A DNA stretch of 38,149 nt from positions 1 through 38,149 of the forward strand of contig NZ_VIUE01000041.1 of NCBI RefSeq assembly GCF_007828215.1. The letters are read 5' to 3'. Shown in pieces: positions 26,442 to 36,121 of the stretch (position 1 is the first letter of the stretch; every line of letters starts with the position of its first letter). The translations under genes were made by a program, and so were the position numbers. The stretch comes from Pseudomonas sp. SJZ074. GTDB taxonomy: Bacteria; Pseudomonadota; Gammaproteobacteria; Pseudomonadales; Pseudomonadaceae. The notes beneath the pieces are model-generated. The model was not told the DNA's origin. It made no database searches and saw only the letters and a program-made list of their open reading frames with translations.

Positions 26442-29124
26442 AATCAGTCGCGCCGCGTTGTTCGGCAAACTCAACAGCGTGGCCTACAAAGCCATCGAAG
26501 CCGCCACCGTGTTCTGCAAATTGCGCGGTAACCCCTATGTGGAACTGGCCCACTGGTTTCACCAGTTGCTGCAACTGCAGGACTCGGACCTGCACCGCAT
26601 CATCCGCCAGTTCAATGTCGAGCCGGCGCGCCTGGCCCGGGACCTGACCGACGCCCTGGACCGCCTGCCACGGGGCTCGACCTCGATCACCGACCTGTCC
26701 TCCCACGTCGAAGAGGCCGTGGAGCGCGGCTGGGTCTACGGCAGCCTGATGTTCGGCGAAAGCCAGGTGCGCACCGGTTACCTGGTGCTGGGCATCCTCA
26801 AGACCCCAAGCCTGCGCCATGCCCTGCTGGGCTTGTCGTCGGAGTTCGACAAGGTCAAGGCCGAGGCCCTGAGCGAGCGCTTTGACGAATACGTCGGCGA
26901 CTCCCCGGAAAACGCCCTGACCGCCAGCGACGGCTTCAATGCCGGCGCCGTGCCGGGCGAAGCCAGCGGCGCCATGGCCCCCAGCGCCATGGGCAAACAG
27001 GAAGCTCTCAAGCGCTTTACCGTCGATCTCACCGAGCAGGCCCGCAGCGGCAAGCTCGACCCCATCGTCGGCCGTGACGAAGAGATCCGCCAACTGGTGG
27101 ACATCCTCATGCGCCGCCGGCAGAACAACCCGATCCTCACCGGTGAAGCTGGCGTGGGCAAGACCGCCGTGGTCGAAGGCTTTGCCTTGCGCATCGTTGC
27201 CGGTGACGTGCCGCCGGCCCTCAAGGACGTAGAGCTGCGCAGCCTTGACGTCGGCCTGCTGCAGGCCGGCGCGAGCATGAAAGGTGAGTTCGAACAGCGC
27301 CTGCGCCAGGTCATCGAAGACGTCCAGGCCTCGCCGAAGCCGATCATCCTGTTCATCGACGAAGCCCACACCCTGGTGGGTGCCGGTGGCGCCGCCGGTA
27401 CCGGTGACGCGGCCAACCTGCTCAAGCCAGCCCTGGCCCGCGGCACCCTGCGCACCGTGGCCGCGACGACCTGGGCCGAGTACAAGAAGCACATCGAGAA
27501 AGACCCGGCCCTGACCCGGCGCTTCCAGGTGGTGCAAGTGGCCGAGCCGTCGGAAGACAAAGCCCTGCTGATGATGCGCGGCGTGGCCTCGACCATGGAA
27601 CAGCACCATCAAGTGCAAATCCTCGACGAAGCCCTGGAAGCCTCGGTCAAACTGTCCCACCGCTACATTCCTGCACGCCAGTTGCCGGACAAGTCCGTGA
27701 GCCTGCTGGACACCGCCTGCGCCCGCGTCGCCATCAGCCTGCACGCCGTGCCGGCCGAAGTGGATGACAGCCGCCGGCGCATCGAAGCGCTGGAAACCGA
27801 GCTGCAAATCATCGCCCGTGAACACGCCATCGGCGTGGTCATCGGCACTCGCCAGACCCAGACCGAAAGCCTGCTGAGCGCCGAACGCGAGCGCCTCGCC
27901 GAGCTGGAAAGCCGTTGGGCCGAAGAGAAAACCCTGGTGGACGAACTGCTCGCCACCCGCGCCACCCTGCGCGAACGCGTCGGCGTGGTGGACAGCGAAG
28001 ATGCCAGCGAAGCTTGCGACAACGAAAGCCACGCCTTGCGCGAGAAACTGGTAGACCTGCAACGTCGCCTGACCGCCCTGCAAGGCGAAACCCCGCTGAT
28101 CCTGCCGACCGTGGACTACCAGGCCGTGGCCTCGGTGGTCGCCGACTGGACCGGTATCCCGGTAGGCCGCATGGCCCGCAACGAACTGGAGACCGTGCTC
28201 AACCTCGACCAGCACCTGAAGAAACGCATCATCGGCCAGGACCATGCCTTGCAGATGATCGCCAAACGCATCCAGACCTCCCGCGCCGGCCTCGACAACC
28301 CGAGCAAACCGATTGGCGTGTTCATGCTCGCCGGCACCTCCGGCGTGGGCAAGACCGAAACCGCCCTGGCCCTGGCCGAAGCCATGTACGGCGGCGAGCA
28401 GAACGTCATCACCATCAACATGAGCGAGTTCCAGGAAGCCCACACCGTGTCCACCCTCAAGGGCGCGCCACCGGGCTACATCGGCTACGGCGAAGGCGGC
28501 GTGCTGACCGAAGCCGTGCGGCGCAAACCATACAGCGTGGTGCTGCTGGACGAGGTGGAAAAAGCCCACCCCGACGTGCATGAAATCTTCTTCCAGGTGT
28601 TCGACAAAGGCGTGATGGAGGACGGCGAAGGCCGGGTGATCGACTTCAAGAACACCCTGATCCTGCTGACCACCAACGCCGGCACCGAGTTGATTGCCGA
28701 TGTCTGCAAGAACCCGCAGGACGTGCCCGAACCCGAAGAGATTGCCAAGGCCCTGCGCCAGCCGCTGCTGGAGATTTTCCCGCCGGCCCTGCTCGGCCGC
28801 CTGGTGACGATCCCGTACTACCCGCTCAGCGACGAGATGCTCAAGGCCATCACCCGCCTGCAACTCAACCGCATCAAGAAGCGCGTGGAGAGCACCCACA
28901 AGGTCGCGTTCGACTACGACGACGCGGTGATCGACCTGATCGTCTCGCGCTGCACCGAAACCGAAAGCGGCGGCCGCATGATCGACACCATCCTGACCAA
29001 CAGCCTGCTGCCGGACATGAGCCGCGAGTTCCTGACCCGCATGCTCGAAGGCAAGGCCATGGCCGGCGTGCGGATCAGCGCGGTGGATAACGAATTGCAG
29101 TACAACTTCAGCGACGCGGCCTGA
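26434..29124 (+). CDS. clpV: ClpV (TssH), AAA+ ATPase that recycles the contracted sheath
   Basis: This 896-residue Clp/Hsp100 protein has an N-terminal domain that binds TssC, followed by two AAA+ modules. The first Walker A is GEAGVGKT at about 237-244, with FIDEAHTLVGAGG downstream. A coiled middle domain lies around 400-530. The second Walker A is GTSGVGKT at about 634-641, with VVLLDEVEKAHPDV. ATG at 26434 is preferred to 26428 because AAGGAG at 26420-26425 sits eight bases before it; the protein then starts MGEISRAALFGKLN, like other ClpV. The tssG stop overlaps the start. ClpV usually works with TagJ in HSI-I, but no tagJ is present here. Confidence 0.96.
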   Translation: MGEISRAALFGKLNSVAYKAIEAATVFCKLRGNPYVELAHWFHQLLQLQDSDLHRIIRQFNVEPARLARDLTDALDRLPRGSTSITDLSSHVEEAVERGWVYGSLMFGESQVRTGYLVLGILKTPSLRHALLGLSSEFDKVKAEALSERFDEYVGDSPENALTASDGFNAGAVPGEASGAMAPSAMGKQEALKRFTVDLTEQARSGKLDPIVGRDEEIRQLVDILMRRRQNNPILTGEAGVGKTAVVEGFALRIVAGDVPPALKDVELRSLDVGLLQAGASMKGEFEQRLRQVIEDVQASPKPIILFIDEAHTLVGAGGAAGTGDAANLLKPALARGTLRTVAATTWAEYKKHIEKDPALTRRFQVVQVAEPSEDKALLMMRGVASTMEQHHQVQILDEALEASVKLSHRYIPARQLPDKSVSLLDTACARVAISLHAVPAEVDDSRRRIEALETELQIIAREHAIGVVIGTRQTQTESLLSAERERLAELESRWAEEKTLVDELLATRATLRERVGVVDSEDASEACDNESHALREKLVDLQRRLTALQGETPLILPTVDYQAVASVVADWTGIPVGRMARNELETVLNLDQHLKKRIIGQDHALQMIAKRIQTSRAGLDNPSKPIGVFMLAGTSGVGKTETALALAEAMYGGEQNVITINMSEFQEAHTVSTLKGAPPGYIGYGEGGVLTEAVRRKPYSVVLLDEVEKAHPDVHEIFFQVFDKGVMEDGEGRVIDFKNTLILLTTNAGTELIADVCKNPQDVPEPEEIAKALRQPLLEIFPPALLGRLVTIPYYPLSDEMLKAITRLQLNRIKKRVESTHKVAFDYDDAVIDLIVSRCTETESGGRMIDTILTNSLLPDMSREFLTRMLEGKAMAGVRISAVDNELQYNFSDAA

Positions 29125-29140
29125 GGCACGCCGATAACCC

Positions 29141-29229
29141 TGTGGGAGCGGGCTTGCTCGCGAAGGCAATCTGTCAGTGACATAGATATTGGCTGACACC
29201 CCGCATTCGCGAGCAAACCCGCTCCCACA
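29141..29229. repeat. REPIN between clpV and vgrG
   Basis: TGTGGGAGCGGGCTTGCTCG at 29141 onward is matched by the reverse complement ending at 29229 (one mismatch, GAGCAAACCCG). It lies 17 bases after the clpV stop and marks the border between the core machine and the vgrG/effector part. Confidence 0.9.
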
Positions 29230-29286
29230 GTGGATCCGGTTCTTCAGGGAAACAGCGGCGCAGCCCTTACAACGACGAGATCACCG

Positions 29287-31218
29287 ATGTTATTCAACCA
29301 AGCCACACGCCTGGCCAAAATCACCAGCCCCCTGGGGCCCGAGGTGCTGCTGCTCAAGGACATGGGCGGCGGTGAAGAGCTGGGAAGGCTGTTCAACTAT
29401 GAGTTGCAGCTGCACTCGCTGGACAACGCCATCGATCTCAATCAGGTGCTCGGCAAACCCATGTGCGTGAGCATGCAGCTGGACGGCGGTGGCGAGCGGC
29501 ATTTCCACGGCATCGTGGCGCGCTTCAGCCAGAACGTCGACCAAGGCCAGTTCGCCAGCTACCAGGCCACGCTGCGGCCCTGGCTGTGGCTGCTGACCCG
29601 CACTTCCGATTGCCGGATTTTCCAGAACCTGACCATCCCGCAGATCATCAAGCAAGTGTTCCGCGACCTGGGTTTCTCCGATTTCGAAGACGCCTTGAGC
29701 CGACCCTATCGCGAGTGGGAATACTGCGTGCAGTATCGCGAGACCAGCTTCGATTTCGTCAGCCGCCTGATGGAACAGGAAGGGATCTACTACTTCTTCC
29801 GTCACGAGCAGGGTCGTCATGTGCTGGTACTGGCCGATGCCTACGGTGCGCACACCAGCGCGCCCGGCTACGCCTCGGTGCCCTACTACCCGAAGAACGA
29901 GCAGCAGCGCGAGCGCGACCACATTCACGACTGGCACCTGGCCCAGGAGGTGCAGCCGGGCTCGCTGGAACTCAACGACTATGACTTCCAGCGTCCCAGT
30001 GCGCGCATCGACGTGCGTTCGGCGATGCCCCGTCCCCATGCCGCCGGTGACTATCCGCTGTACGACTACCCCGGCACCTACGTGCAAAGCGAAGATGGCG
30101 AACACTATGCCCGCACCCGCATCGAAGCCTTGCAGACCCTGCACGAACAGGTCGAGCTGGCCGGTAACGCACGGGGCCTGGGCTCGGGTCATCTGTTCAG
30201 CCTGACCGGCTTCACCCGCCAGGACCAGAACCGTGAATACCTGATCGTCGGGGCTCGCTACTACCTTTCCCAGGAAAGCGGCGAAACCAGCGGCGGCGCC
30301 CCTTCGGCGCAGTTCGAAAGCAGCCTGACCTGCATCGCCGCCCAGCAGAGCTATCGACCGCTGCCCATCACCCACCGTCCGGTGGTCAAGGGCCCGCAAA
30401 CCGCCCTGGTGGTCGGCCCCAAGGGCGAGGAAATCTGGACCGATCAGTTCGGCCGGGTGAAGGTGCACTTCTACTGGGACCGCCACGACCAGTCCAACGA
30501 AAACAGCTCATGCTGGATCCGCGTGTCGCAATCCTGGGCCGGCAAGAACTGGGGTTCGATGCAAATTCCGCGCATCGGCCAGGAAGTGATCGTCAGCTTC
30601 CTCGAAGGTGACCCGGACCGGCCGATCATCACCGGTCGAGTCTACAACGCCGAGCAGACCGTGCCCTACGACCTGCCTGAGAACGCGACCCAGAGCGGCA
30701 TGAAGAGCCGTTCGAGCAAGGGCGGCACGCCGGCGAATTTCAACGAAATCCGCATGGAGGACAAGAAAGGCGCCGAGCAGTTGTACATCCATGCCGAGCG
30801 CAACCAGGACATCGTGGTCGAGGTGGATGAAAGCCATTCGGTGGGCCATGACCGCAACAAGAGCATCGGCCATGACGAGACAGTGACCATCGGCAACAAC
30901 CGCCTGCGCATCGTCAAGCAGGAAGACATCCTCTGCGTCGGCCAGCGCAAGACCGACAGCATCAGCCAGAGCTACGTGATCGAAGTGGGCGAAAACCTGC
31001 GGCTGGTCTGCGGTGAAAGCATCCTGGAACTCAATGCCAGCGGCCAGATCAACCTGACCGGCGTGCAGATCAGCTTCTATGCCAAGGGCGATGCCGAGTT
31101 CAACACCGGCGGCGTCCTGCACCTGAACAATGGCGGCGGCCCTGGTGCCACCCCTGATGGCCAGGGCGTCAAGGCCAGCATCGACGCCAACGTCAAAGCC
31201 GCATTCCCCAAGGGTTAA
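29287..31218 (+). CDS. vgrG: VgrG, spike trimer subunit
   Basis: This 643-residue protein has the gp27/gp5-like architecture: an N-terminal base (about residues 10-370) with YELQLHS, ETSFDFVSRLMEQEGIYYFF and HFHGIVARF; an OB-fold near 400-480 with TDQFGRVKVHFYWDR and SQSWAGKNWGSMQIPRIGQEV; and a C-terminal beta-helix. No toxic extension follows. The length equals that of P. aeruginosa VgrG1. The ATG at 29287 fits the family start (LFNQATRLAKITSPLG); an upstream frame reaches 29230 within the REPIN and is rejected. VgrG is expected to carry the downstream PAAR-Rhs effector on its tip. Confidence 0.95.
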   Translation: MLFNQATRLAKITSPLGPEVLLLKDMGGGEELGRLFNYELQLHSLDNAIDLNQVLGKPMCVSMQLDGGGERHFHGIVARFSQNVDQGQFASYQATLRPWLWLLTRTSDCRIFQNLTIPQIIKQVFRDLGFSDFEDALSRPYREWEYCVQYRETSFDFVSRLMEQEGIYYFFRHEQGRHVLVLADAYGAHTSAPGYASVPYYPKNEQQRERDHIHDWHLAQEVQPGSLELNDYDFQRPSARIDVRSAMPRPHAAGDYPLYDYPGTYVQSEDGEHYARTRIEALQTLHEQVELAGNARGLGSGHLFSLTGFTRQDQNREYLIVGARYYLSQESGETSGGAPSAQFESSLTCIAAQQSYRPLPITHRPVVKGPQTALVVGPKGEEIWTDQFGRVKVHFYWDRHDQSNENSSCWIRVSQSWAGKNWGSMQIPRIGQEVIVSFLEGDPDRPIITGRVYNAEQTVPYDLPENATQSGMKSRSSKGGTPANFNEIRMEDKKGAEQLYIHAERNQDIVVEVDESHSVGHDRNKSIGHDETVTIGNNRLRIVKQEDILCVGQRKTDSISQSYVIEVGENLRLVCGESILELNASGQINLTGVQISFYAKGDAEFNTGGVLHLNNGGGPGATPDGQGVKASIDANVKAAFPKG

Positions 31219-31236
31219 TCCAGAGATTCAGGCGCC

Positions 31237-31671
31237 ATGACTTATCGCATCAACGAATTCCAGCTCCAACTGCCGCCCAGCGAGTTGCTGGACGCGACAA
31301 TCAACATCCTCAAGTTCCCCGAACTGGGCACGTCCTTGATCGTCAGTCGCAGCCTGCTGGCCGACGGCGAAACCCTGCAAAGCAACCTCGACGACCAGCT
31401 GGGGCGTCTGGAAAAACAGGTACAGGAACTGCGCTGCCAACCGGGCGCCAGCGTGCGTCTGGGCGCCAATCAGGAAGTCGAAGGCATCGAGCTGCGCAGC
31501 CAGTTCAGCAAGGGCAACGAAAAGGTCTTCCAGTTCCAGTTGGCGCTGGTGCTGCCCGGCACGCGCAAGATGTTTGCCCTGAGCTACGTCAAGGCCGAGC
31601 CACTCGGCGATGCCGAAGCCGCGCACTGGGCAACGATCAAGGGTTCGCTAGTGTTCGACGGCCCGGCCTGA
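31237..31671 (+). CDS. Eag-family (DUF1795) chaperone of the Rhs effector
   Basis: This 144-residue cytosolic protein belongs to the DUF1795 (DcrB-like) family. Eag chaperones such as EagT6 and EagR shield the N-terminal transmembrane helices of prePAAR effectors and help load them onto VgrG. Visible features are the start YRINEFQLQLPPSELLDATINIL, then LIVSRSLLADGETL, and a closing segment with MFALSYVKAEPLG. Its placement between vgrG and a prePAAR-Rhs gene is diagnostic. It ends 12 bases before that gene. Confidence 0.88.
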   Translation: MTYRINEFQLQLPPSELLDATINILKFPELGTSLIVSRSLLADGETLQSNLDDQLGRLEKQVQELRCQPGASVRLGANQEVEGIELRSQFSKGNEKVFQFQLALVLPGTRKMFALSYVKAEPLGDAEAAHWATIKGSLVFDGPA

Positions 31672-31683
31672 TGGGCGACTTGC

Positions 31684-34600
31684 ATGTCTGATGCGCTCTG
31701 GGCCGCCCGTCTGGGCGACGCGCTGGATCACACCTCGATGATGGCCGACATCCTCGGCGGTGTGCTGGAGGTGGCAGCCAACATCGCGATCACCGCCGTC
31801 GCCACCGCCGCCGTGGTGGCGGCCACCGGCATCACGGTCGCTACCGGCGGCCTGGGTTGCTTCCTGCTCGGCGCCGTGGTCGGCGCGGTCGTCGGCATCG
31901 CCATGAGCAAGACCGGGGCCGACAAGGGCCTGAGCAATATCTGCGAAGGCATCGGCAACGCCCTCTTTCCGCCCACGGTGCAGGCCAATATCCTTACCGG
32001 CTCCACCGACACCCTGACCAACAACATTCCCGCCGCTCGCGCTGCCGGGGCCATCGAGTCCCATGTCGCACCGACCGGAACCGAGCTGGAAGAACCCGAG
32101 CCCAGCTACCTGGACATGGCCGAGAGTTTCTTCTCGCAGATGTGGCGCCCCACCGTCGCCACGCCCGCCCCCGGTGCAGAGCCCAAGCCGCTAGACATGA
32201 TCACCTGCCTGAAGCACCCGCCGATGCCGCCGCAGTTCCTGGCCGAAGGCTCGGACAAGGTCACTATCAACGGCCAGCCCGCCGTGCGCAGCGGCGACCG
32301 CAGTACCTGCGAGGCCAAGGTGGTGTCGTCCGGGTTGATTTCCCCCGACGTGACCATCGGCGGCGGCACCGTGGTGGTACGCGAGATTCGCAGCGGCAAG
32401 ACGCCGGGGGTGGGGCTGGCGGTGACCGCGTTGCTGATGCTCAAGGGCGGCAAAGGCAAGTTCCTGAGCAACCTGCCGTGCATGTTGATAGGCGGTGCGG
32501 CCTCGATGGCGGTCAGCAGTGCCATGGGCGCGGCGGCCAACGCGGCCATGGGTTCTTCGAACCCGGTGCATGCGGCGACCGGCGCGAAAGTGTTGGCGGA
32601 CGTCGAGGAACTGGACTTCGTCTTGCCCGGCATCCTGCCCATCGACTGGCAGCGTTTCTACAACAGTCGCGACGAGCGCCGGGACGGCCTGTTCGGCGCC
32701 GGCTGGAGCGTCGCCTACGAAATACGCGTAGAGATCCTGCCCCATCCCGAGGGTGGCGAAACCCTGGTCTATACCGACGAACAAGGCCGGCGCATCGACA
32801 TGGGGTCGATCCCCTTGGGCGGCGCGGTATTCAGTCCCGGTGAAGGCCTCAGCGTGCGGCGGCACGCCAACGGTGAACTGCTGATCGAAAGCGCGGACGG
32901 CTTGTACCGGTTGTTCAAGCCCACACCGGCGAATGCCACGCTGCTGCGCCTGGAACAGCTCGGTGATCGCAACGATAACCGCATCCACCTCGACTACGAC
33001 GAAGCCGGGCAGTTGGTACGACTGCGTGACACGTTCGACCTGGTGCAGGTCGAACTGGCCTATGACGAGCGCTGGCCACGACGGGTCAGCCGGATCGACC
33101 GGCTCTACCCTGACCAGCGCCGTGAAGTGCTGATGTACTACGGCTACGATGCCCAGGGAGACCTGGCGCAGGTGCGCCAGTCCAATAGCCAGGTCAAACG
33201 CCGTTATGCCTACGACCTCGGGCGAAGGATGGTGGAGCATCAGTTGCCCACCGGGCTGCGCTGCTTCTATGAATGGGCCTTGGTCGAAGGCCAGGAATGG
33301 CGCGTGGTCCGCCATTGGACCGACGCCGGCGATACTTACACATTCGACTATGACCTGGCCGGCGGCATCACCCGCATCACTGACGGTTTGAATCGCGTCA
33401 GCACCCGGCGCTGGGATACGCGCTACCAGATCACCGAAGCCATCGACGCACTGAATCGCACCTGGGCATTCGAATGGAACGACGAAAGCCAGTTGCTGGG
33501 GGCGACCGACCCCAACGGTGGACAGCATCGGTTCAGCTATGACGAAGCGGGCAATCTCTGCCAGACCCTCGACCCGCTCGGGCGCAGCGAGTCGACGCTG
33601 TGGCTCGAACACTGGGCCCTGCCCCTGGCGGAAACCGATGCCGCAGGCAATACCTGGCAGTACCGCTACGACCCACGGGGCAATTGCATCGCCGAAACCG
33701 ACCCGCTAGGCCACATTACCCGCTATCGCCACGATGCCCACGGCCAGGTGGTAGAGGTCATCGACGCCACCGGCAAAAGCAAGACGATGCGCTGGACGGC
33801 CCTCGGCCAACTCAGCGAACACACCGATTGCTCCGGCTACACCACCCGGTTGAACTACGACGAGCGCGGTCTGCTGCTCAGCAGCAGCGATGCGCAGGGG
33901 GAACGCACAAGTTTCAGCTACGACGACCAGGGCAGGTTGCTGAGCAAACAGTTGCCGGATGGTCGCATCGAACACTATCAACGCGATGCCAGCGGCCAGT
34001 TGATCGGCTATAGCGATCCCGCCGGTCACACCACATCGTTCCAGCACACGCCGAGCGGTCAACTGCGCCTGCGCACCGACGCCCACGGCCGGCGGGTGGA
34101 GTTGAGCTACGACAGTTATGGGCGGCTGCTGGCCCTGACCAACGAGAACGGCGAAAGCTATCGGTTTGCCTGGGATGCGGGTGATCGCTTGAGCGCCGAG
34201 CACAGCCTGGACGGCAGCCTCAAGCGCTACGCCTACGATGCCCTGGACAATGTCACTCGCGTGCAAGCCCTCGCCGTTCCCGGCAGCACCGACCTGGACC
34301 TCTCGCCGCAAGCCCCCATCATCCATGAGCTGGAACGCGATGCCATGGGTCGACTGGTCGCCAAGGTCACCGCCGACGGACGCACCGAATACCGCTATGA
34401 CGCCCTCGATCAGGTCAAGGCCATCACCTTCACCGGCCTGGCCGGTGAACAGCAAAGCATCGGCTTCAGCTACGACGCGCTTGGGCAACTGATCGCCGAA
34501 CAGGGGTGGGCCGGTCGCCTCGAGCATCACTATGACGAACTGGGCAACCTCACCCAGACACAGCTTCCCGATGGCCGCTGGCTGAACCGCCTGCACTACG

Positions 34601-36120
34601 GCAGCGGCCATCTGCACCAGATCAACCTCGACGGCCAGGTCATCAGCGACTTCGAGCGCGACCGCCTGCACCGCGAAGTACTGCGCACCCAGGGCCGTCT
34701 CAGCACCCGCAGCGAATACGACCGCAGCGGTCGCCTGCGGGCCCGCCAGCGACGGCACCAGGAGCAGTCGACACTGCTGCCGCCAGCGGCGCAGTCGCTG
34801 TTTGCCTACGACGGCAGCGATCAACTGGTGGAGCGCTTCGACAACCAGCCCGAAGCACCCCATCGTCAACTGCTGCACTATGACGCCACCGGCCGCATCC
34901 TCGCCAGCCAGGACAATCTCAAAGGTCAACGTGAAGGTTTCGCCTACGACCCGGCCGCCAACCTGCTCGACGGACTGATGGGCACCGGGCACGTCACCCA
35001 CAATCGCTTGCTGACCTATCAGGACAAGCGCTACCGCTACGACGGCTTCGGCCGCATGGTGGAAAAACGCAGCAGCCGACGCGGTGTCCAGCGCTTCAAG
35101 TACGACGCCGAACAGCGCCTGGTGGAAGTGCACAACGACAACGGCTCGGTCGTGAAGATGACCTACGACCCGCTGGGCCGACGCATCGAAAAAACCGAGT
35201 ACGACCGCCATGCTACCCCGCTGGGCCGTACCCGCTTTACCTGGGATGCGCTGCAACTGTTGCAGGAACACCGCGACAACCAGACCAGCCTCTACATCTA
35301 TGCCGACGACGGCCACGAGCCTTTGGCGCGGGTCGATGGCCTCGGTGCACAGCAGAAAGTCCGGTACTACCACAACGACTTCAACGGCCAGCCCGAACAA
35401 CTGTCGGAAAGCGACGGCCATACGCTCTGGCGCGCCCATTACCAGGTGTGGGGCAGCACCGCCGAAGAGCTGCGCGAACCCTATTACATCGAAGAGCAGA
35501 ACTTGCGGTTCCAGGGCCAGTACCTGGACCGGGAAACCGGGCTGCACTACAACACCCTGCGTTTCTACGACCCGGACATAGGCCGCTTCACCACGCCGGA
35601 CCCCATCGGCCTTGCCGGCGGATTGAACCTCTACCAGTACGCACCGAACCCGGTGAGCTGGATCGACCCCCTGGGGCTGATGAAATGCACCACCCCGCCG
35701 AAGGGGCGCAAGGTCAACCGGACGGTCTATCGGTTCGAGGAACCCGGGCGGATCAGCACCACCTGGACCGCCCACAAGTGGAACGTTGCCGCCCGGCACC
35801 GCTATACCGCGCCGGGGCTTGGTGGCGTCTATGGCGCCAACTCGCGCAAGACCGCCATGGGTGAGGTCAATCACTGGGGCGTTGACCTGTCCACGCGGGT
35901 GCTGGTGAGCAAGAAGGTGCAGCTCAACAACGTCCTCGACCTGACCCGGGCCGATGTGCGCAAACAACTGGGCGTGTCCCTTAAAAGCATCACCGGCAAC
36001 AAATACACCCAGACCCACCAGATTGGCGCCTGGGCCAAGGCCAACGGTTATGATGGGATCCTGGCGCCGTCGGCGCGAAACCCGACCGGCAGCAACTTGA
36101 TTTCCTTTGCAGGTTTTTGA
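31684..36120 (+). CDS. rhs: prePAAR-PAAR-Rhs effector with RES-like C-terminal toxin
   Basis: This 1478-residue protein begins with a prePAAR motif, AARLGDALDH at residues 7-16 (AARxxDxxxH). Two hydrophobic stretches follow (about 26-50 and 57-75), then a PAAR domain near 172-245 that tips the VgrG spike. An Rhs/YD-repeat shell spans roughly 300-1327. The self-cleavage motif DPLGL is at 1328-1332. The released toxin (1333-1478) resembles a RES domain: YR at 1349-1350, VYGANSRKTAMGE ending in Glu1394, an LDLT strand, THQIGAWAKANGYDGILAPS with Ser1463 and a final NLISF. RES enzymes of toxin-antitoxin systems degrade NAD+. The RES call is by eye; an ADP-ribosyltransferase is the main alternative, since the folds are related. 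Confidence 0.9.
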   Translation: MSDALWAARLGDALDHTSMMADILGGVLEVAANIAITAVATAAVVAATGITVATGGLGCFLLGAVVGAVVGIAMSKTGADKGLSNICEGIGNALFPPTVQANILTGSTDTLTNNIPAARAAGAIESHVAPTGTELEEPEPSYLDMAESFFSQMWRPTVATPAPGAEPKPLDMITCLKHPPMPPQFLAEGSDKVTINGQPAVRSGDRSTCEAKVVSSGLISPDVTIGGGTVVVREIRSGKTPGVGLAVTALLMLKGGKGKFLSNLPCMLIGGAASMAVSSAMGAAANAAMGSSNPVHAATGAKVLADVEELDFVLPGILPIDWQRFYNSRDERRDGLFGAGWSVAYEIRVEILPHPEGGETLVYTDEQGRRIDMGSIPLGGAVFSPGEGLSVRRHANGELLIESADGLYRLFKPTPANATLLRLEQLGDRNDNRIHLDYDEAGQLVRLRDTFDLVQVELAYDERWPRRVSRIDRLYPDQRREVLMYYGYDAQGDLAQVRQSNSQVKRRYAYDLGRRMVEHQLPTGLRCFYEWALVEGQEWRVVRHWTDAGDTYTFDYDLAGGITRITDGLNRVSTRRWDTRYQITEAIDALNRTWAFEWNDESQLLGATDPNGGQHRFSYDEAGNLCQTLDPLGRSESTLWLEHWALPLAETDAAGNTWQYRYDPRGNCIAETDPLGHITRYRHDAHGQVVEVIDATGKSKTMRWTALGQLSEHTDCSGYTTRLNYDERGLLLSSSDAQGERTSFSYDDQGRLLSKQLPDGRIEHYQRDASGQLIGYSDPAGHTTSFQHTPSGQLRLRTDAHGRRVELSYDSYGRLLALTNENGESYRFAWDAGDRLSAEHSLDGSLKRYAYDALDNVTRVQALAVPGSTDLDLSPQAPIIHELERDAMGRLVAKVTADGRTEYRYDALDQVKAITFTGLAGEQQSIGFSYDALGQLIAEQGWAGRLEHHYDELGNLTQTQLPDGRWLNRLHYGSGHLHQINLDGQVISDFERDRLHREVLRTQGRLSTRSEYDRSGRLRARQRRHQEQSTLLPPAAQSLFAYDGSDQLVERFDNQPEAPHRQLLHYDATGRILASQDNLKGQREGFAYDPAANLLDGLMGTGHVTHNRLLTYQDKRYRYDGFGRMVEKRSSRRGVQRFKYDAEQRLVEVHNDNGSVVKMTYDPLGRRIEKTEYDRHATPLGRTRFTWDALQLLQEHRDNQTSLYIYADDGHEPLARVDGLGAQQKVRYYHNDFNGQPEQLSESDGHTLWRAHYQVWGSTAEELREPYYIEEQNLRFQGQYLDRETGLHYNTLRFYDPDIGRFTTPDPIGLAGGLNLYQYAPNPVSWIDPLGLMKCTTPPKGRKVNRTVYRFEEPGRISTTWTAHKWNVAARHRYTAPGLGGVYGANSRKTAMGEVNHWGVDLSTRVLVSKKVQLNNVLDLTRADVRKQLGVSLKSITGNKYTQTHQIGAWAKANGYDGILAPSARNPTGSNLISFAGF

Positions 36121-36121
36121 C

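Noticed and set aside
26329..29199. A 956-codon open frame on the minus strand opposite clpV
   Set aside because: Antisense shadow of clpV. The translation is rich in Gly, His, Val and Gln without recognisable motifs, and clpV on the plus strand is intact.
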